Below, piece after piece: positions 35,131-43,858 of a stretch of 64,000 bases of DNA (position 1 is the stretch's first letter; every line of letters starts with the position of its first letter). The notes below the pieces were generated by a model. It was not told where the DNA came from. It saw only the letters and a program-made list of their open reading frames with translations, and ran no database searches. This stretch comes from Pyramidobacter sp. YE332 (GTDB lineage Bacteria > Synergistota > Synergistia > Synergistales > Dethiosulfovibrionaceae). The stretch covers positions 2,542,001 through 2,606,000 of the forward strand of contig NZ_CP133038.1 in NCBI RefSeq assembly GCF_033060595.1, written 5' to 3'. Made by a program: the position numbers and the translations under genes.

Positions 35131-35525
35131 AAAAAGCGCGTCCCTGTGTATTTTTCGCAAATACACAGGGACGCGCTTCTCATTTTCGGCACGCGGTACC
35201 ACCCTGCTTGAACGCAGCCGTCCTGCCGGGAGGACCGTGACAGCGCGGGAAGCAAAAAGGCTCGTCCCCGCGCTGTAGGGACGAGCCTGAAATCAGTCTC
35301 GCGGTACCACCCTTCTTGGACGCATCGCTGCATCCCGCTCGGACCCGATCACGAGGGTCAATCCGGGAAATCTACTCCGGCGTCGAATGCGCTTTTTCAA
35401 TCCCAGCTCCCCGGGCCTTGCCCGCCGGATTCTTTCACGCGGAAACCCTTTCAGCCTGTGGGATCTCCTCTCTGGCACCGTGAAAATGACGAATCGACGG
35501 GATCCGGTTCATCGCCTTTATCCCT
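35131..35525 (-). promoter_or_regulatory. Lysine T-box leader with two T-box/terminator units
   Basis: On the minus strand the conserved T-box sequence AGGGTGGTACCGCG occurs twice (about 35299-35313 and 35192-35206). Each is followed by a strong terminator with a T tail (35259-35287 and 35136-35176). One Stem I precedes the first copy: lower helix AGGCGATGAA with TTCGACGCC, upper helix GATCCC with GGGATT. Between them the specifier loop GAAAAAGCGCA holds an AAA lysine codon (35393-35395). The second unit has room only for the antiterminator/terminator, not a Stem I. Uncharged tRNA-Lys should promote readthrough into lysA and the transporter. Confidence 0.85.
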
Positions 35526-35807
35526 ATTCATCTGTTGCTGAAAATTATAACCGCAGTTTCCCGTCTGTCAAGGGCGAAATCGAAATAATTTTTCACTGTT
35601 CCGTCAATTCCGACAGCCATTTTTCGCAAGCGTTTTTTCCCGGCCGCCGCGGCGAAACCGCCGTCGCTTCAGCCTGATACTGGAAAAAAGGCGGTGTTTG
35701 TGGTATTTTATTATAAAGAAGAGGGTCTTTATTCCGTGGCTGCACTCATTTTTCCCGGACGATCTGCGTAAAAATCCATTCTCAAGAGGCAGGAGGGACT
35801 GATTCAC

Positions 35808-36422
35808 ATGACAGCACGCATCATCACCATCGGTCGCGAATACGGCAGCGGCGGACGCAGCATCGGCGAACGGACTGCCCAAATGCTGGGGTACGGATTC
35901 TACGACAAGGTCCTGATCGACCTCGCCGCCAAGAAGAGTGGTTTTGCCATCGATTACATCAGAAACACCGAAGAGCAGGTCACGCCCAACTATTTGTTCA
36001 ACCTGGCCGCCAACGGCTATTACGCCAACTCGATGTTCATCAACGACGGACTGCCCGCCTCGGACAACCTCTTCATCCTGCAGAGCAAGATCATCCGCGA
36101 ACTGGCCGAGAAAGCTCCCTGCGTCATCGTCGGGCGCTGCGCCGATTACATCCTGCGCGACCGCACCGACTGCCTGAACGTGTTCATCCACGCGCCGCTG
36201 GCCGACCGCGTCGCCCGCGCCGTCGGCGAATACGGTCTGCCCGCGGAGGGCGCCGAAAAAACCGTGCAGCGCAACGACAAGATCCGCTCCAAGCACTACC
36301 AGTATTACGCCGGCAGCAAATGGGGCCATATCCATCGCTACCACCTCACACTCAACAGCAGCGCCTTCGGCTGCGAGGCCGCCGCGGCCCTGATCGTCGA
36401 GACCGCGCGGCGGTTCGGGTAA
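35808..36422 (+). CDS. Cytidylate kinase-like family protein
   Basis: A 204-residue P-loop-like protein beginning with ARIITIGREYGSGGRSIGE, the degenerate nucleotide-binding start of the cytidylate-kinase-like family. It continues with YGFYDKVLIDLAA, CVIVGRCADYILRD and a C-terminal lid (NDKIRSKHYQYYAG). GGAGGG lies upstream of the ATG. Members are small nucleotide-binding proteins of unproved substrate, not the main Cmk. It stands alone on the plus strand with a parS-like site just after its stop. Confidence 0.85.
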   Translation: MTARIITIGREYGSGGRSIGERTAQMLGYGFYDKVLIDLAAKKSGFAIDYIRNTEEQVTPNYLFNLAANGYYANSMFINDGLPASDNLFILQSKIIRELAEKAPCVIVGRCADYILRDRTDCLNVFIHAPLADRVARAVGEYGLPAEGAEKTVQRNDKIRSKHYQYYAGSKWGHIHRYHLTLNSSAFGCEAAAALIVETARRFG

Positions 36423-36451
36423 AACTGGCCGCAGACAAAGACGAATCAAAA

Positions 36452-36467
36452 TGTTCCACGTGGAACA
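36452..36467. other. parS: parS-like chromosome partition site 2
   Basis: A second exact TGTTCCACGTGGAACA, in the intergenic gap downstream of the cytidylate-kinase-like gene. I noticed no third copy in the window. Confidence 0.85.
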
Positions 36468-36540
36468 CTCGGTTTGGAATGACGGATGACGCTTCTTTGC
36501 AAACTATTGACTGAAAATAAGGTGTCGCTTTTCGACAACG

Positions 36541-36590
36541 AACGAGCCGCCGCGGGGGATCTTTTTGCGTCCCCGCGGCGGCTCGTTTTT
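36541..36590. terminator. Bidirectional terminator between cytidylate-kinase-like gene and thiC
   Basis: A GC-rich stem (ACGAGCCGCCGCGGGG with its complement) closes around a short loop and ends in T5 on the plus strand. It abuts the thiC stop codon on the other strand. Confidence 0.75.
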
Positions 36591-37902
36591 ACAGAATGTC
36601 GATGTACTCGCCGGCCAGCGCCTTGTTCATGCTGCGCACGGCGCAGAATTTGCCGCACATGCTGCAGGTTTCGCTGTGGTCGTCTTCGGGGGCCCGGCTT
36701 GCGCGGATGGCTTTGGCGGTCTCCGGATCGACGGCTTCCAGCCACTGCGCGTCCCAATCGAGCTTGCGCCGCGCCGCGGCCATGCGGTCGTCCTGCTCGC
36801 GCGCGCCGGGAATGCCCTTGGCGATGTCGGCGGCGTGGGCGGCGATGCGGCTGGCGATGATGCCCTGTTTGACGTCGTCCACGTTGGGCAGGGCCAGATG
36901 TTCGGCGGGCGTGACGTAGCACAGGAAGGCCGCGCCGTTGGCCGCCGCCACCGCGCCGCCGATGGCGGCGGTGATGTGGTCGTAACCGGGGGCGATGTCG
37001 GTGACGAGGGGGCCGAGCACGTAGAACGGCGCGCCCCGGCAGATGGTCTGTTGCACTTTCATGTTGGCGGCGATCTGATCCAGCGGCACGTGCCCCGGGC
37101 CTTCGACCATGACCTGAACGTCCTTCGCCCAAGCGCGGCGGGTCAATTCACCGAGGCGGACGAGCTCCTCGATCTGGCAGACGTCGGTGGCGTCGGCAAG
37201 ACAGCCGGGGCGGCAGGCGTCGCCGAGGCTGATGGTGACGTCGTGCTCGCGGCAGATGTCGAGGATCTCGTCGAAATGTGAGTAGAACGGATTTTCCTCG
37301 CCGGTCATGCTCATCCAGACGAAAACGAGGCTGCCGCCGCGGCTGACGATGTTCATCGCCCGTCCGCAGTTTCTGATCTGCTCGATGGTCTTGCGCGTGA
37401 TGCCGCAGTGGAGCGTGACGAAATCGACGCCGTCCTCCGCGTGCAGGCGCACCACGTCGACGAAGTCCTGAGCGCTGAGCGTGGCGAGGTCGCGCCGGTA
37501 ATGGATGACCGCGTCGTACACGGGCACGGTGCCGATCATGGCGGGACACTCGCCGCACAGTTTGCGGCGGAAAGGCTGCGTGTCGCCGTGGCTGGACAGG
37601 TCCATGATGGCTTCGGCGCCCATATTCACGGCGCTCATGACTTTCTGCATTTCCACGTCGTAGTCCTTGCAGTCGCGGCTGACGCCGAGATTGACGTTGA
37701 TCTTGGTTTTGAGCATGCTGCCGACGCCGTTAGGGTCGAGGCCCCGATGCCCGCGGTTGGCGGGGATCACGGCTGTGCCTTCGGCCATCCAGCCCATCAG
37801 TTCCCGAACGCTGCGGCGTTCTTTTTTCGCGACGATCTCCATCTCCGGCGTGGCGATGCCGCGGCGCGCCGCTTCCATTTGCGTGTGGTAATTTCGCTCC
37901 AT
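36589..37902 (-). CDS. thiC: Phosphomethylpyrimidine synthase
   Basis: A 437-residue radical-SAM-type enzyme converting aminoimidazole ribotide to hydroxymethylpyrimidine phosphate for thiamine. Motifs: NLGVSRDC, SSHGDTQPFRR, HCGITRKTIEQI, ISLGDACRPGC, VMVEGPGHVPLDQI, GPLVTDIAPGYDHIT, and the C-terminal Fe-S motif CSMCGKFC. The length matches the short bacterial form. AGGAGTCCGTCAT precedes the ATG. A TPP riboswitch and terminator lie directly upstream. Confidence 0.96.
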   Translation of the reverse strand: MERNYHTQMEAARRGIATPEMEIVAKKERRSVRELMGWMAEGTAVIPANRGHRGLDPNGVGSMLKTKINVNLGVSRDCKDYDVEMQKVMSAVNMGAEAIMDLSSHGDTQPFRRKLCGECPAMIGTVPVYDAVIHYRRDLATLSAQDFVDVVRLHAEDGVDFVTLHCGITRKTIEQIRNCGRAMNIVSRGGSLVFVWMSMTGEENPFYSHFDEILDICREHDVTISLGDACRPGCLADATDVCQIEELVRLGELTRRAWAKDVQVMVEGPGHVPLDQIAANMKVQQTICRGAPFYVLGPLVTDIAPGYDHITAAIGGAVAAANGAAFLCYVTPAEHLALPNVDDVKQGIIASRIAAHAADIAKGIPGAREQDDRMAAARRKLDWDAQWLEAVDPETAKAIRASRAPEDDHSETCSMCGKFCAVRSMNKALAGEYIDIL

Positions 37903-37980
37903 ATGACGGACTCCTTTCCTGCTTCCGCTGCGGACAGCGGATTTTCCGCGGAACCGGCGCTTTTGCCCGAACGAAAAACA

Positions 37981-38014
37981 AGGGAGCGGACTCCTCGTGC
38001 GGAGCCCGCTCCCT
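37981..38014 (-). terminator. Riboswitch-controlled terminator of thiC
   Basis: On the minus strand GGGAGCGGGCTCC and GGAGTCCGCTCCC pair around a six-base loop and run into TTGTTTTT. It lies between the TPP aptamer and the thiC start. Confidence 0.85.
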
Positions 38015-38029
38015 CCATTTTTTTCTGCG

Positions 38030-38118
38030 TCTTCCTCCGCGGGCATTATCCCAACAGGTTCACGGGTCGGAACGCCAGTTCCCTCTCAGCCTGCGTGACG
38101 CAAGCTCCCCGGTTCGCT
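38030..38118 (-). promoter_or_regulatory. TPP riboswitch (THI element)
   Basis: The minus strand carries the conserved THI-box core: CTGAGAGGGAACT, then ACCCGTGAACCTG, then GGATAATGCC. The closing helix sits around GGGGAGC. TPP binding should favour the terminator and lower thiC expression. Confidence 0.95.
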
Positions 38119-38197
38119 CTTCGTTTGATGCAGGACCAGTCTAGCAGGCCGCGGCCGATTTGACAAGCGCCCCGCGGCGGCAAAAGGCGAAAAATTT

Positions 38198-39379
38198 CTA
38201 TTTCCCGCGGCTTTTGCCGTAATCGAGCGCCAGCGCCGACAGCAGCTTCACGCCCAACGGCACGACGGCGTCGTCGACGCGGAACTCGGCGCTGTGATGC
38301 GGCGTGTCGGTGCCCATGCCGAGGTTGAAGTACGCGGCGGGGATTTTTTCGCCGTAGTAGCTGAAATCCTCGGATCCCATGGCGAACTCGCGTTCCACAA
38401 GACGATCCTCAAGCCCTTCGGCTTTCGCCACGTCCAGGATCCAGTCGGTGACGTCGGGATCGTTGACGGTGACCGGATAGACTTTTTCGTACTTCAGATC
38501 GGCCGTGCAGTTCCACGCCGCGGCGATGCCGTCGACGATGCGGTGGAAGCGTTCGGGCATGGCTTCGCGCGTTTCCATGTCGGAGCAGCGCACGGTGCCG
38601 CACATCGTGCAGGTATCGGGAATGACGTTGCGGGCTTCGCCGGCTTTGATGGCGCCGATGCCGACGACAACGGGTTCGAGCGCGCTCACTTCCTGCGGCG
38701 CGATGGCCGTCAGCGCCGGCACCAGGGCCGCCGCGCAGAGCATCGGATTGACGGCGCGGTGGGGGCTGGCGCCGTGGCCGCCCTTGCCACGGATGACGAT
38801 GTCCCAGATGTCGGCGGAGGCCATCATCGGCCCTTTCTTCCAGCCGATTTTACCGGCCGGCATCTGGCTCTGCACGTGCTCGCCGATGATCGCGTCGACG
38901 CCTTCGAGCGCGCCGTCGGCGATCACCGCGGGCGCGCCGGAGCCGGGGCCCGCTTCCTCGGCGGGCTGGAACAGGAACCTCACCGCGCCGCAAAGTTCGT
39001 CCCGGTGCTCCTGCACCACCTGAACGACGCCGGCGAGGATAGCCGCGTGGGCGTCGTGCCCGCAGGCGTGCATGACGCCCGCGCATTCGGACGCGACGTC
39101 GTGGGACGGATCCTCGGCGACGGGCAGCGCGTCGATGTCGGCGCGGATCATCAGCGTCGGTCCGGGCTTGGCCCCCTTGATCTCGGCGACGAGGCCGCAC
39201 TGAGTGCCCTTGAATCCTTTTTTGATCACGGAAACGCCGAGTTCCGCCATCCGGGCGGTGATTTTTTTCGTCGTCTCCACCTCGCGCCAGGAAAGTTCCG
39301 GGTGACGGTGAAGCTCGCGGCGCAAGGCCACGGCCGCTTCGGAAGCGCGTGTGACGCTGTCCTGCCTGTCTGCCATCAT
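38198..39379 (-). CDS. M20 family metallo-amidohydrolase (aminoacylase/carboxypeptidase type)
   Basis: A 393-residue enzyme with the M20D pattern: LRRELHRHPELSW, RADIDALPV, MHACGHDAHAA (two metal ligands), FQPAEE (catalytic Glu), the dimer-domain GKGGHGASPH, and GSEDFSYY near the end. It should cleave an N-acylated amino acid or a small peptide. AAGGAGTC precedes the start. The gene follows a membrane protein by 66 bases under a common aromatic-rich leader, so its substrate may be an aromatic amino-acid derivative; that is inference. Confidence 0.88.
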   Translation of the reverse strand: MMADRQDSVTRASEAAVALRRELHRHPELSWREVETTKKITARMAELGVSVIKKGFKGTQCGLVAEIKGAKPGPTLMIRADIDALPVAEDPSHDVASECAGVMHACGHDAHAAILAGVVQVVQEHRDELCGAVRFLFQPAEEAGPGSGAPAVIADGALEGVDAIIGEHVQSQMPAGKIGWKKGPMMASADIWDIVIRGKGGHGASPHRAVNPMLCAAALVPALTAIAPQEVSALEPVVVGIGAIKAGEARNVIPDTCTMCGTVRCSDMETREAMPERFHRIVDGIAAAWNCTADLKYEKVYPVTVNDPDVTDWILDVAKAEGLEDRLVEREFAMGSEDFSYYGEKIPAAYFNLGMGTDTPHHSAEFRVDDAVVPLGVKLLSALALDYGKSRGK

Positions 39380-39445
39380 AAAAGACTCCTTTCGAATCGT
39401 TTGAATTGTCGGCCCCGCGCCGCGGAGCCGCTTTCAGCCGCAAAA

Positions 39446-40612
39446 CTAGAAAAACTTGACGAGGAACGCCGCCAGGAACACGGAGGCGATGGTGACCGTG
39501 GTGAATCCGGCGATGAGCATCTTGGGAAGCACGTGCGAGAGGACGAACTCCCGCTCTTCGTCGCTGCCGCCCAGCTGAGCGGCGACTTCCTCGGAGATGA
39601 TCAGCGTGCCGGGGAAACCGATCATGCACGTGGCGCTCAGCGCCGCGGAAAGGCCCCAGCTGTACTTGAATATTTTACTCAAAAGGATGGAAGCGATAAA
39701 GATGCCGGCGACCGTGGCACCGAAAACGATGAACAGCGGCCCGAGCAGATCGAGGATCATGCGCGGCGTCGCCTTGGCCAGCCTGATGTAAATGGGGATC
39801 ATGATCGCGAACATGACCATGCCGTTCGCGTTGCCCAGCGTCATGATGTTCGTCTCGATGAAGCCCAGCTCGTGAAAGACGATGCCGAAAAGCAGCGCCA
39901 TCACAAAAGGATGCACGGCGTCGCCCAGCAAGGACGCGGCCTTGAAGCTGAGCCAGGCGACGGCGAACGCTTTGGCGATGTAAACGTAGCTGGTCTGCCA
40001 GCGCTGGGGCATCGGCGGGATCAGTTTCTCCCACTTGGACGTGCCGGGCTGCCCCGCCGCCAGCGCGCGCTCGCCGGCGGCGAAACGGGCCTTGAGCTTT
40101 TTGCCCTCGTGCAGCAGGCAGTTGGAAGCGATGGGAATGCCGAAGAACCCCTGCACCGTCAGCAGCATCGTCACGAACACGCCGATCGCCGTCAGCCCCT
40201 TGGCGTCGGCCGCCTCGGTCATGATCAGCCCGGCCACGACGCCGCCCGACACCGGGCCGGTCGCCGCCACGGCATAGTCCCAGCCGATGAAAGGCGACGC
40301 GGCCAGTAGGATCGCGCCGGCGCCGGCGCACATGCCGAGGAACGACACCGCCACCGTCCTCCACTCCTCCCGCAGCTTGCGGGCATCCATCATGCTGCCC
40401 ATCTGCACCATCAGCAGGGCGATGAACGACGTGGCCAGCGGCACCATCTTGCTGTCCTCGAAAAGAGTCGTCGGCACCCCGCTCCAGAACAAAGCCAGGA
40501 AAATCACCGAGCAGATGAACATCATGCTCACGCGGGCACGGGTCTTCATCGCCAGAAGGTTCGCCGCAGCGTACACGAGAGCGATGACCGTCAATGCGCT
40601 TAACTGATCCAT
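39446..40612 (-). CDS. Multi-pass membrane protein, putative transporter of unknown family
   Basis: A 388-residue protein with about ten hydrophobic helices. Glycine-rich reentrant-like segments occur in the middle (ATGPVSGGVVAGLIMTEAAD) and end (CMIGFPGTLIISEEVAAQ), which recall the two-hairpin design of GltS-like carriers, but I cannot assign a family. GAAAGGTGGGG precedes the ATG. It is the first structural gene behind a leader-peptide attenuator and lies just upstream of an M20 hydrolase. An importer of an amino-acid derivative is the simplest reading. Confidence 0.65.
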   Translation of the reverse strand: MDQLSALTVIALVYAAANLLAMKTRARVSMMFICSVIFLALFWSGVPTTLFEDSKMVPLATSFIALLMVQMGSMMDARKLREEWRTVAVSFLGMCAGAGAILLAASPFIGWDYAVAATGPVSGGVVAGLIMTEAADAKGLTAIGVFVTMLLTVQGFFGIPIASNCLLHEGKKLKARFAAGERALAAGQPGTSKWEKLIPPMPQRWQTSYVYIAKAFAVAWLSFKAASLLGDAVHPFVMALLFGIVFHELGFIETNIMTLGNANGMVMFAIMIPIYIRLAKATPRMILDLLGPLFIVFGATVAGIFIASILLSKIFKYSWGLSAALSATCMIGFPGTLIISEEVAAQLGGSDEEREFVLSHVLPKMLIAGFTTVTIASVFLAAFLVKFF

Positions 40613-40721
40613 AAATACCCCACCTTTCGGGAATTGGCAACGAAAATTTTTTCAAGCGCTTATTTTACGCAAAACGCCTCTCCGGAAAAGGCGTTTCGGT
40701 AAAAACGGGAGAATAAAAAAA

Positions 40722-40747
40722 GACCGGCTCCCGCATGGGGACCGGTC
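40722..40747 (-). terminator. Attenuator terminator between leader peptide and membrane protein gene
   Basis: On the minus strand GACCGGTCCCC and GGGAGCCGGTC pair, followed by seven T residues. The stretch TCAAGG just before the stem can pair with CCTTGA inside the leader reading frame, which would unseat part of the stem. That is the layout of transcription attenuation. Confidence 0.75.
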
Positions 40748-40770
40748 CTTGATCTTTGCGCCACGACGCG

Positions 40771-40857
40771 TTAAACGTCGGACCTCAAGGGGATTCCCAC
40801 GCCATGGACGCCGTAATAAAAGCTAAAGTAGAACTGCTGCGAGCTCATTCTTCTCAT
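40771..40857 (-). CDS. Phe/Tyr-rich leader peptide (28 aa)
   Basis: A short frame begins MRRMSSQQFYFSFYYG and ends SDV before a stop, with six aromatic residues within seven codons. GGAG lies upstream, though at a long spacing of about twelve bases. The stop is 24 bases before the terminator stem and the frame's ATC CCC TTG region overlaps a possible antiterminator arm. Ribosome stalling at the aromatic codons when charged tRNA-Phe or tRNA-Tyr is short would allow readthrough into the membrane protein and M20 genes. Confidence 0.6.
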   Translation of the reverse strand: MRRMSSQQFYFSFYYGVHGVGIPLRSDV

Positions 40858-41046
40858 GACGCGGGAACGCTCCTTTCTTTCTCAGTTAACGCCGCGCACC
40901 GCGACGAAAATATTTTTACACCCGGACACTAAAAAGTCAATACCTGAACAAGGCAAAGCTCCGGCATTTTTACTTTCTTCTTCCACGAGGCGGCCCTGTC
41001 CCGCCAGCAGGGCGCGCTTCGGCCGGCTCTTACGGACCGTTCCCTC

Positions 41047-42036
41047 TTATGCGCCGCTCATGACGCGGGCCGCCCAGCCGGAGTCCTGCAGGATCGCGCG
41101 CCCTACGCCGATCAGGTCGGCCTTCCCTTCCCACAGCAGTTTTTCCGCGCCGGCGCCGGTGACGACGCCGCCGGTCAGCAGCACGGGGACGGAAACCTTT
41201 TCCTTCACCGCCGCGGAAAGCCGGCTGAAATAGCCCTCGCCGTCCAGCCCCGGCACGATGTAACCGCACATGCCGCCGGACAGGCTGATCATGTCGACGC
41301 CGCAGCGCTCGAAGAATGCCGCCGCCCGCGCGCCGTCCTCCGCTGTCGCTCCGCCGGGCATGTAATCGCCGGCGCCCAGGCGCAACGCCACGAGGTAATC
41401 GTCGCCGACGGCCTCGCGTACCGCGGCGATCACACGGCCGTGCAGGCGCACGCGGTTTTCCGGCGAAATGCCGTATTCGTCGCCGCGCCGGTTCGTCAAC
41501 GGCGAATAAAATTGGTCGAGCAGATAGCCGTGAGCCGAATGGAGCTCCACGCCGTCAAAGCCCGCCTCTTTCGCGCGGCGGGCGGCCGCGGCGAAATCGC
41601 GGACGATTTTGTCCAGCCCGGCCGCGTCCAGCGCCACGGGGACGCGCGTGCCGCGGCGCGGGTTCGTCACCGCCGAAGCGCCGTACGCCGGCAGCCCCGT
41701 CACCTCTTCTTTCGCCAAGCTGCCGGCGTGGTTCAGCTGAGCCACGAGCGGCGAGCCGTTGGCGTGCACCGTCCGTACCAGCCGGCTCAGCCCTTCAACG
41801 TCGCTGTCGCGCGAGATCGAAAGCTGGCACGGACTCGCCTGCCCTTCCGGACTGACGTAGCAGTGCTCCGTTTCGACCAGGCCGATGAATCCGCCGCGGG
41901 ACTTCTCGTCGTACCAGGCCAGCGTCGCCGCCGTCACCGCGCCGCGATCGGCCTTTTCCGTCGCCATGGGCGGCATCACCAGACGGTTTTTCAGCGTCAC
42001 GTTTTTGATCGTCACAGGTTCCCGCAAAAGTCGCAT
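41047..42036 (-). CDS. NADH:flavin oxidoreductase, Old Yellow Enzyme family
   Basis: A 329-residue TIM-barrel FMN enzyme. Motifs include LKNRLVMPPMAT at the start, QLNHAGS, the active-site segment DGVELHSAHGYLLDQFYSPLTNRR (histidine pair region), and LLTGGVVTGAGAEKLL near the phosphate site. Only the short barrel is present, without the C-terminal Fe-S/FAD domains of 2,4-dienoyl-CoA reductase. It reduces activated double bonds or similar; the substrate is unknown. AGAGGCG precedes the ATG. Confidence 0.9.
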   Translation of the reverse strand: MRLLREPVTIKNVTLKNRLVMPPMATEKADRGAVTAATLAWYDEKSRGGFIGLVETEHCYVSPEGQASPCQLSISRDSDVEGLSRLVRTVHANGSPLVAQLNHAGSLAKEEVTGLPAYGASAVTNPRRGTRVPVALDAAGLDKIVRDFAAAARRAKEAGFDGVELHSAHGYLLDQFYSPLTNRRGDEYGISPENRVRLHGRVIAAVREAVGDDYLVALRLGAGDYMPGGATAEDGARAAAFFERCGVDMISLSGGMCGYIVPGLDGEGYFSRLSAAVKEKVSVPVLLTGGVVTGAGAEKLLWEGKADLIGVGRAILQDSGWAARVMSGA

Positions 42037-42176
42037 CTACATCGCCTCTTTCAGCACCGATTTTGTGAAGAAAAACAGCTCGGCTTTCATTATGGGGCAG
42101 CCGGCCTCCGATTTCAAGACCGGAACGAAGCGACAAAAAACGGCGCCCGAATCGCTTCGGACGCCGTACATTCGTC

Positions 42177-42252
<76 letters not shown>

Positions 42253-42384
42253 AGATGCGTCACCCGTGTCCCGGATGACTCGTGCATATTAGCACGACTC
42301 CATCAAAATTGCAAGAGGGCACAATATTCCCCCGCGCCCAACGGATCGCGGTTCAACGAACGGAACGGGGCGCTGCGTCTTTCC

Positions 42385-43599
42385 CTAATGGATCTTCAGG
42401 TACTTTTCGGGCACTTCGATGTCGGTCATGTGCTGCGGGCCGGCGCCGAGCATGTAGGTGTCCTGAAGGATGAGGATATGGTTTTTCGACTCCACGTCGG
42501 TCTGCGCGTCGGCGTAGTAGCGTCCCTTCCACGAGGAGTTCGGCGACTCGGCGTCGAAGAATTTGATGACTTTGGGGATCTCGAAGTAACGGCGGAACTT
42601 CTGGTGCGTGACGCCCTGCTCGATGCAGTCGATCGCGAATTCGCCCAGCGCCTTGGAGGTGGTGAAGCCCAGAGAGTAGGCCCAGACGCCCATGCGTCCG
42701 CCGGCGCCGCGCGCGATCACGGTGTCTTCGACGCGCTTGAGGATCGCTTCGAAGTTACCGCTCACGTCGGCGAGATCGAGCCCCAGCGCGCCGGGATAGC
42801 CCATCAACGGCGAGGGCAGGTCGGCCTCGATGAAATAGCCGCCGTGCTCGACGATGCTCTTCAGCATCGGTTCGGTCTGCGCGTCGTTGGTGCAGAAGAA
42901 GGCCGTGTCCTTGCCGTACTTGTCGATCCAAGTGGGCATCTTTTCGAGGATGAACTGCTGCGCGCCGGCAACGCCCACGTCGCTGGTGGGATCGGGAGCG
43001 GTCTCGAAGTGGAAGCCGAGGCCGATGTCCTTGCAGGTCTGCTCCATGATCATGCGGCGGCGGGAAAGAAGCTCGTAGCTCATGTGGCGGGGGAAGGAGA
43101 TGTGCACGAAGTGCTTGCACCCCAGGCGCTTGGCCAGGACGATGTTCAGATAGCCGCGCGACAGGTTGTCGTTGCCCACGGTGAGATCGGAGATGCTGTC
43201 GATGACGCTGGGATCCTCATGGGCTTCGCCGACGAAGAGCAGCATCTCGGGACGCTTCTCGCGGATACGGCGGAACGCCTCGGTGGTGCCGGGGATGCCC
43301 TGGTTGACGATGACCGCCTTCATCAACGGGTCGTCGGCAAAAGCCGCGATCTGGGAAATGGTCGTCTCCTGCTCGGTCATGAAGCTGTCGGGATAGGTTA
43401 CGTGCTTGATCATGCCGCCGTCGGTGACGTCGCCGTATTTCTGGATCAGCGCTTCGGCGCCGCGAAGGTCGTCCTCCGATTGCGAGACCGTGCCCGTGCA
43501 GATGCCGATGTGGAACTTCGCCGGCTCGGCCGCGCAGGCCGCCCCCGCGAACACCGCCGCGCCCAAAAGCAACGCCGCTGCCAGATGGTATTTTTTCAT
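42385..43599 (-). CDS. DUF3798 family periplasmic protein (copy 1)
   Basis: A 404-residue exported protein with a signal peptide (LAAALLLGAAVFAGAACAA) and a periplasmic-binding-like fold. Conserved parts are FHIGICTGTVSQSEDDLRGA, HVTYPDSFMTEQETTISQI, HISFPRHMSYELLSRRR and TNDAQTEPMLKSI. DUF3798 proteins resemble sugar- or basic-protein-binding receptors; the ligand is unknown. AAAGAGGGGG precedes the ATG. A close paralogue of the same layout lies at 47.8-49.0 kb, and the insertion sequences stand between them. No ABC or other permease gene is adjacent. Confidence 0.88.
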   Translation of the reverse strand: MKKYHLAAALLLGAAVFAGAACAAEPAKFHIGICTGTVSQSEDDLRGAEALIQKYGDVTDGGMIKHVTYPDSFMTEQETTISQIAAFADDPLMKAVIVNQGIPGTTEAFRRIREKRPEMLLFVGEAHEDPSVIDSISDLTVGNDNLSRGYLNIVLAKRLGCKHFVHISFPRHMSYELLSRRRMIMEQTCKDIGLGFHFETAPDPTSDVGVAGAQQFILEKMPTWIDKYGKDTAFFCTNDAQTEPMLKSIVEHGGYFIEADLPSPLMGYPGALGLDLADVSGNFEAILKRVEDTVIARGAGGRMGVWAYSLGFTTSKALGEFAIDCIEQGVTHQKFRRYFEIPKVIKFFDAESPNSSWKGRYYADAQTDVESKNHILILQDTYMLGAGPQHMTDIEVPEKYLKIH

Positions 43600-43858
43600 A
43601 TTTTTTGCCCCCTCTTTCAACTGTTAAAAGATAAATTACGAGCCACGTGGCAATTTTAATCTATTTTAAATTAACGGTCAAGAAGGGCGACATAAACATT
43701 TTTACGATAAAATATTTCTGAAATTCTTCAAGGTAAATGCAACGCAACATCCGGTACCCCGTTGCATTAAATCTGAATTAAAAGGAGCTTGCATTTAGTC
43801 TGAATTGATGAAAGAACTTTCTTACGAGACAACAGATCTCGGAAAGGAGTTCATCATC

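Noticed and set aside
36446-37132. 228-codon minus-strand frame at the 3' end of thiC
   Set aside because: Shadow of thiC extending into the parS gap, with no ribosome site and Arg-rich composition.
38294-40309. 671-codon plus-strand frame opposite the M20 and membrane protein genes
   Set aside because: It crosses two well-supported opposite genes and shows no recognisable protein features.
43630-43660. GAGCCACGTGGCAA as a third parS site
   Set aside because: Only the CCACGTGG core matches; the outer bases of the 16-base site are wrong.
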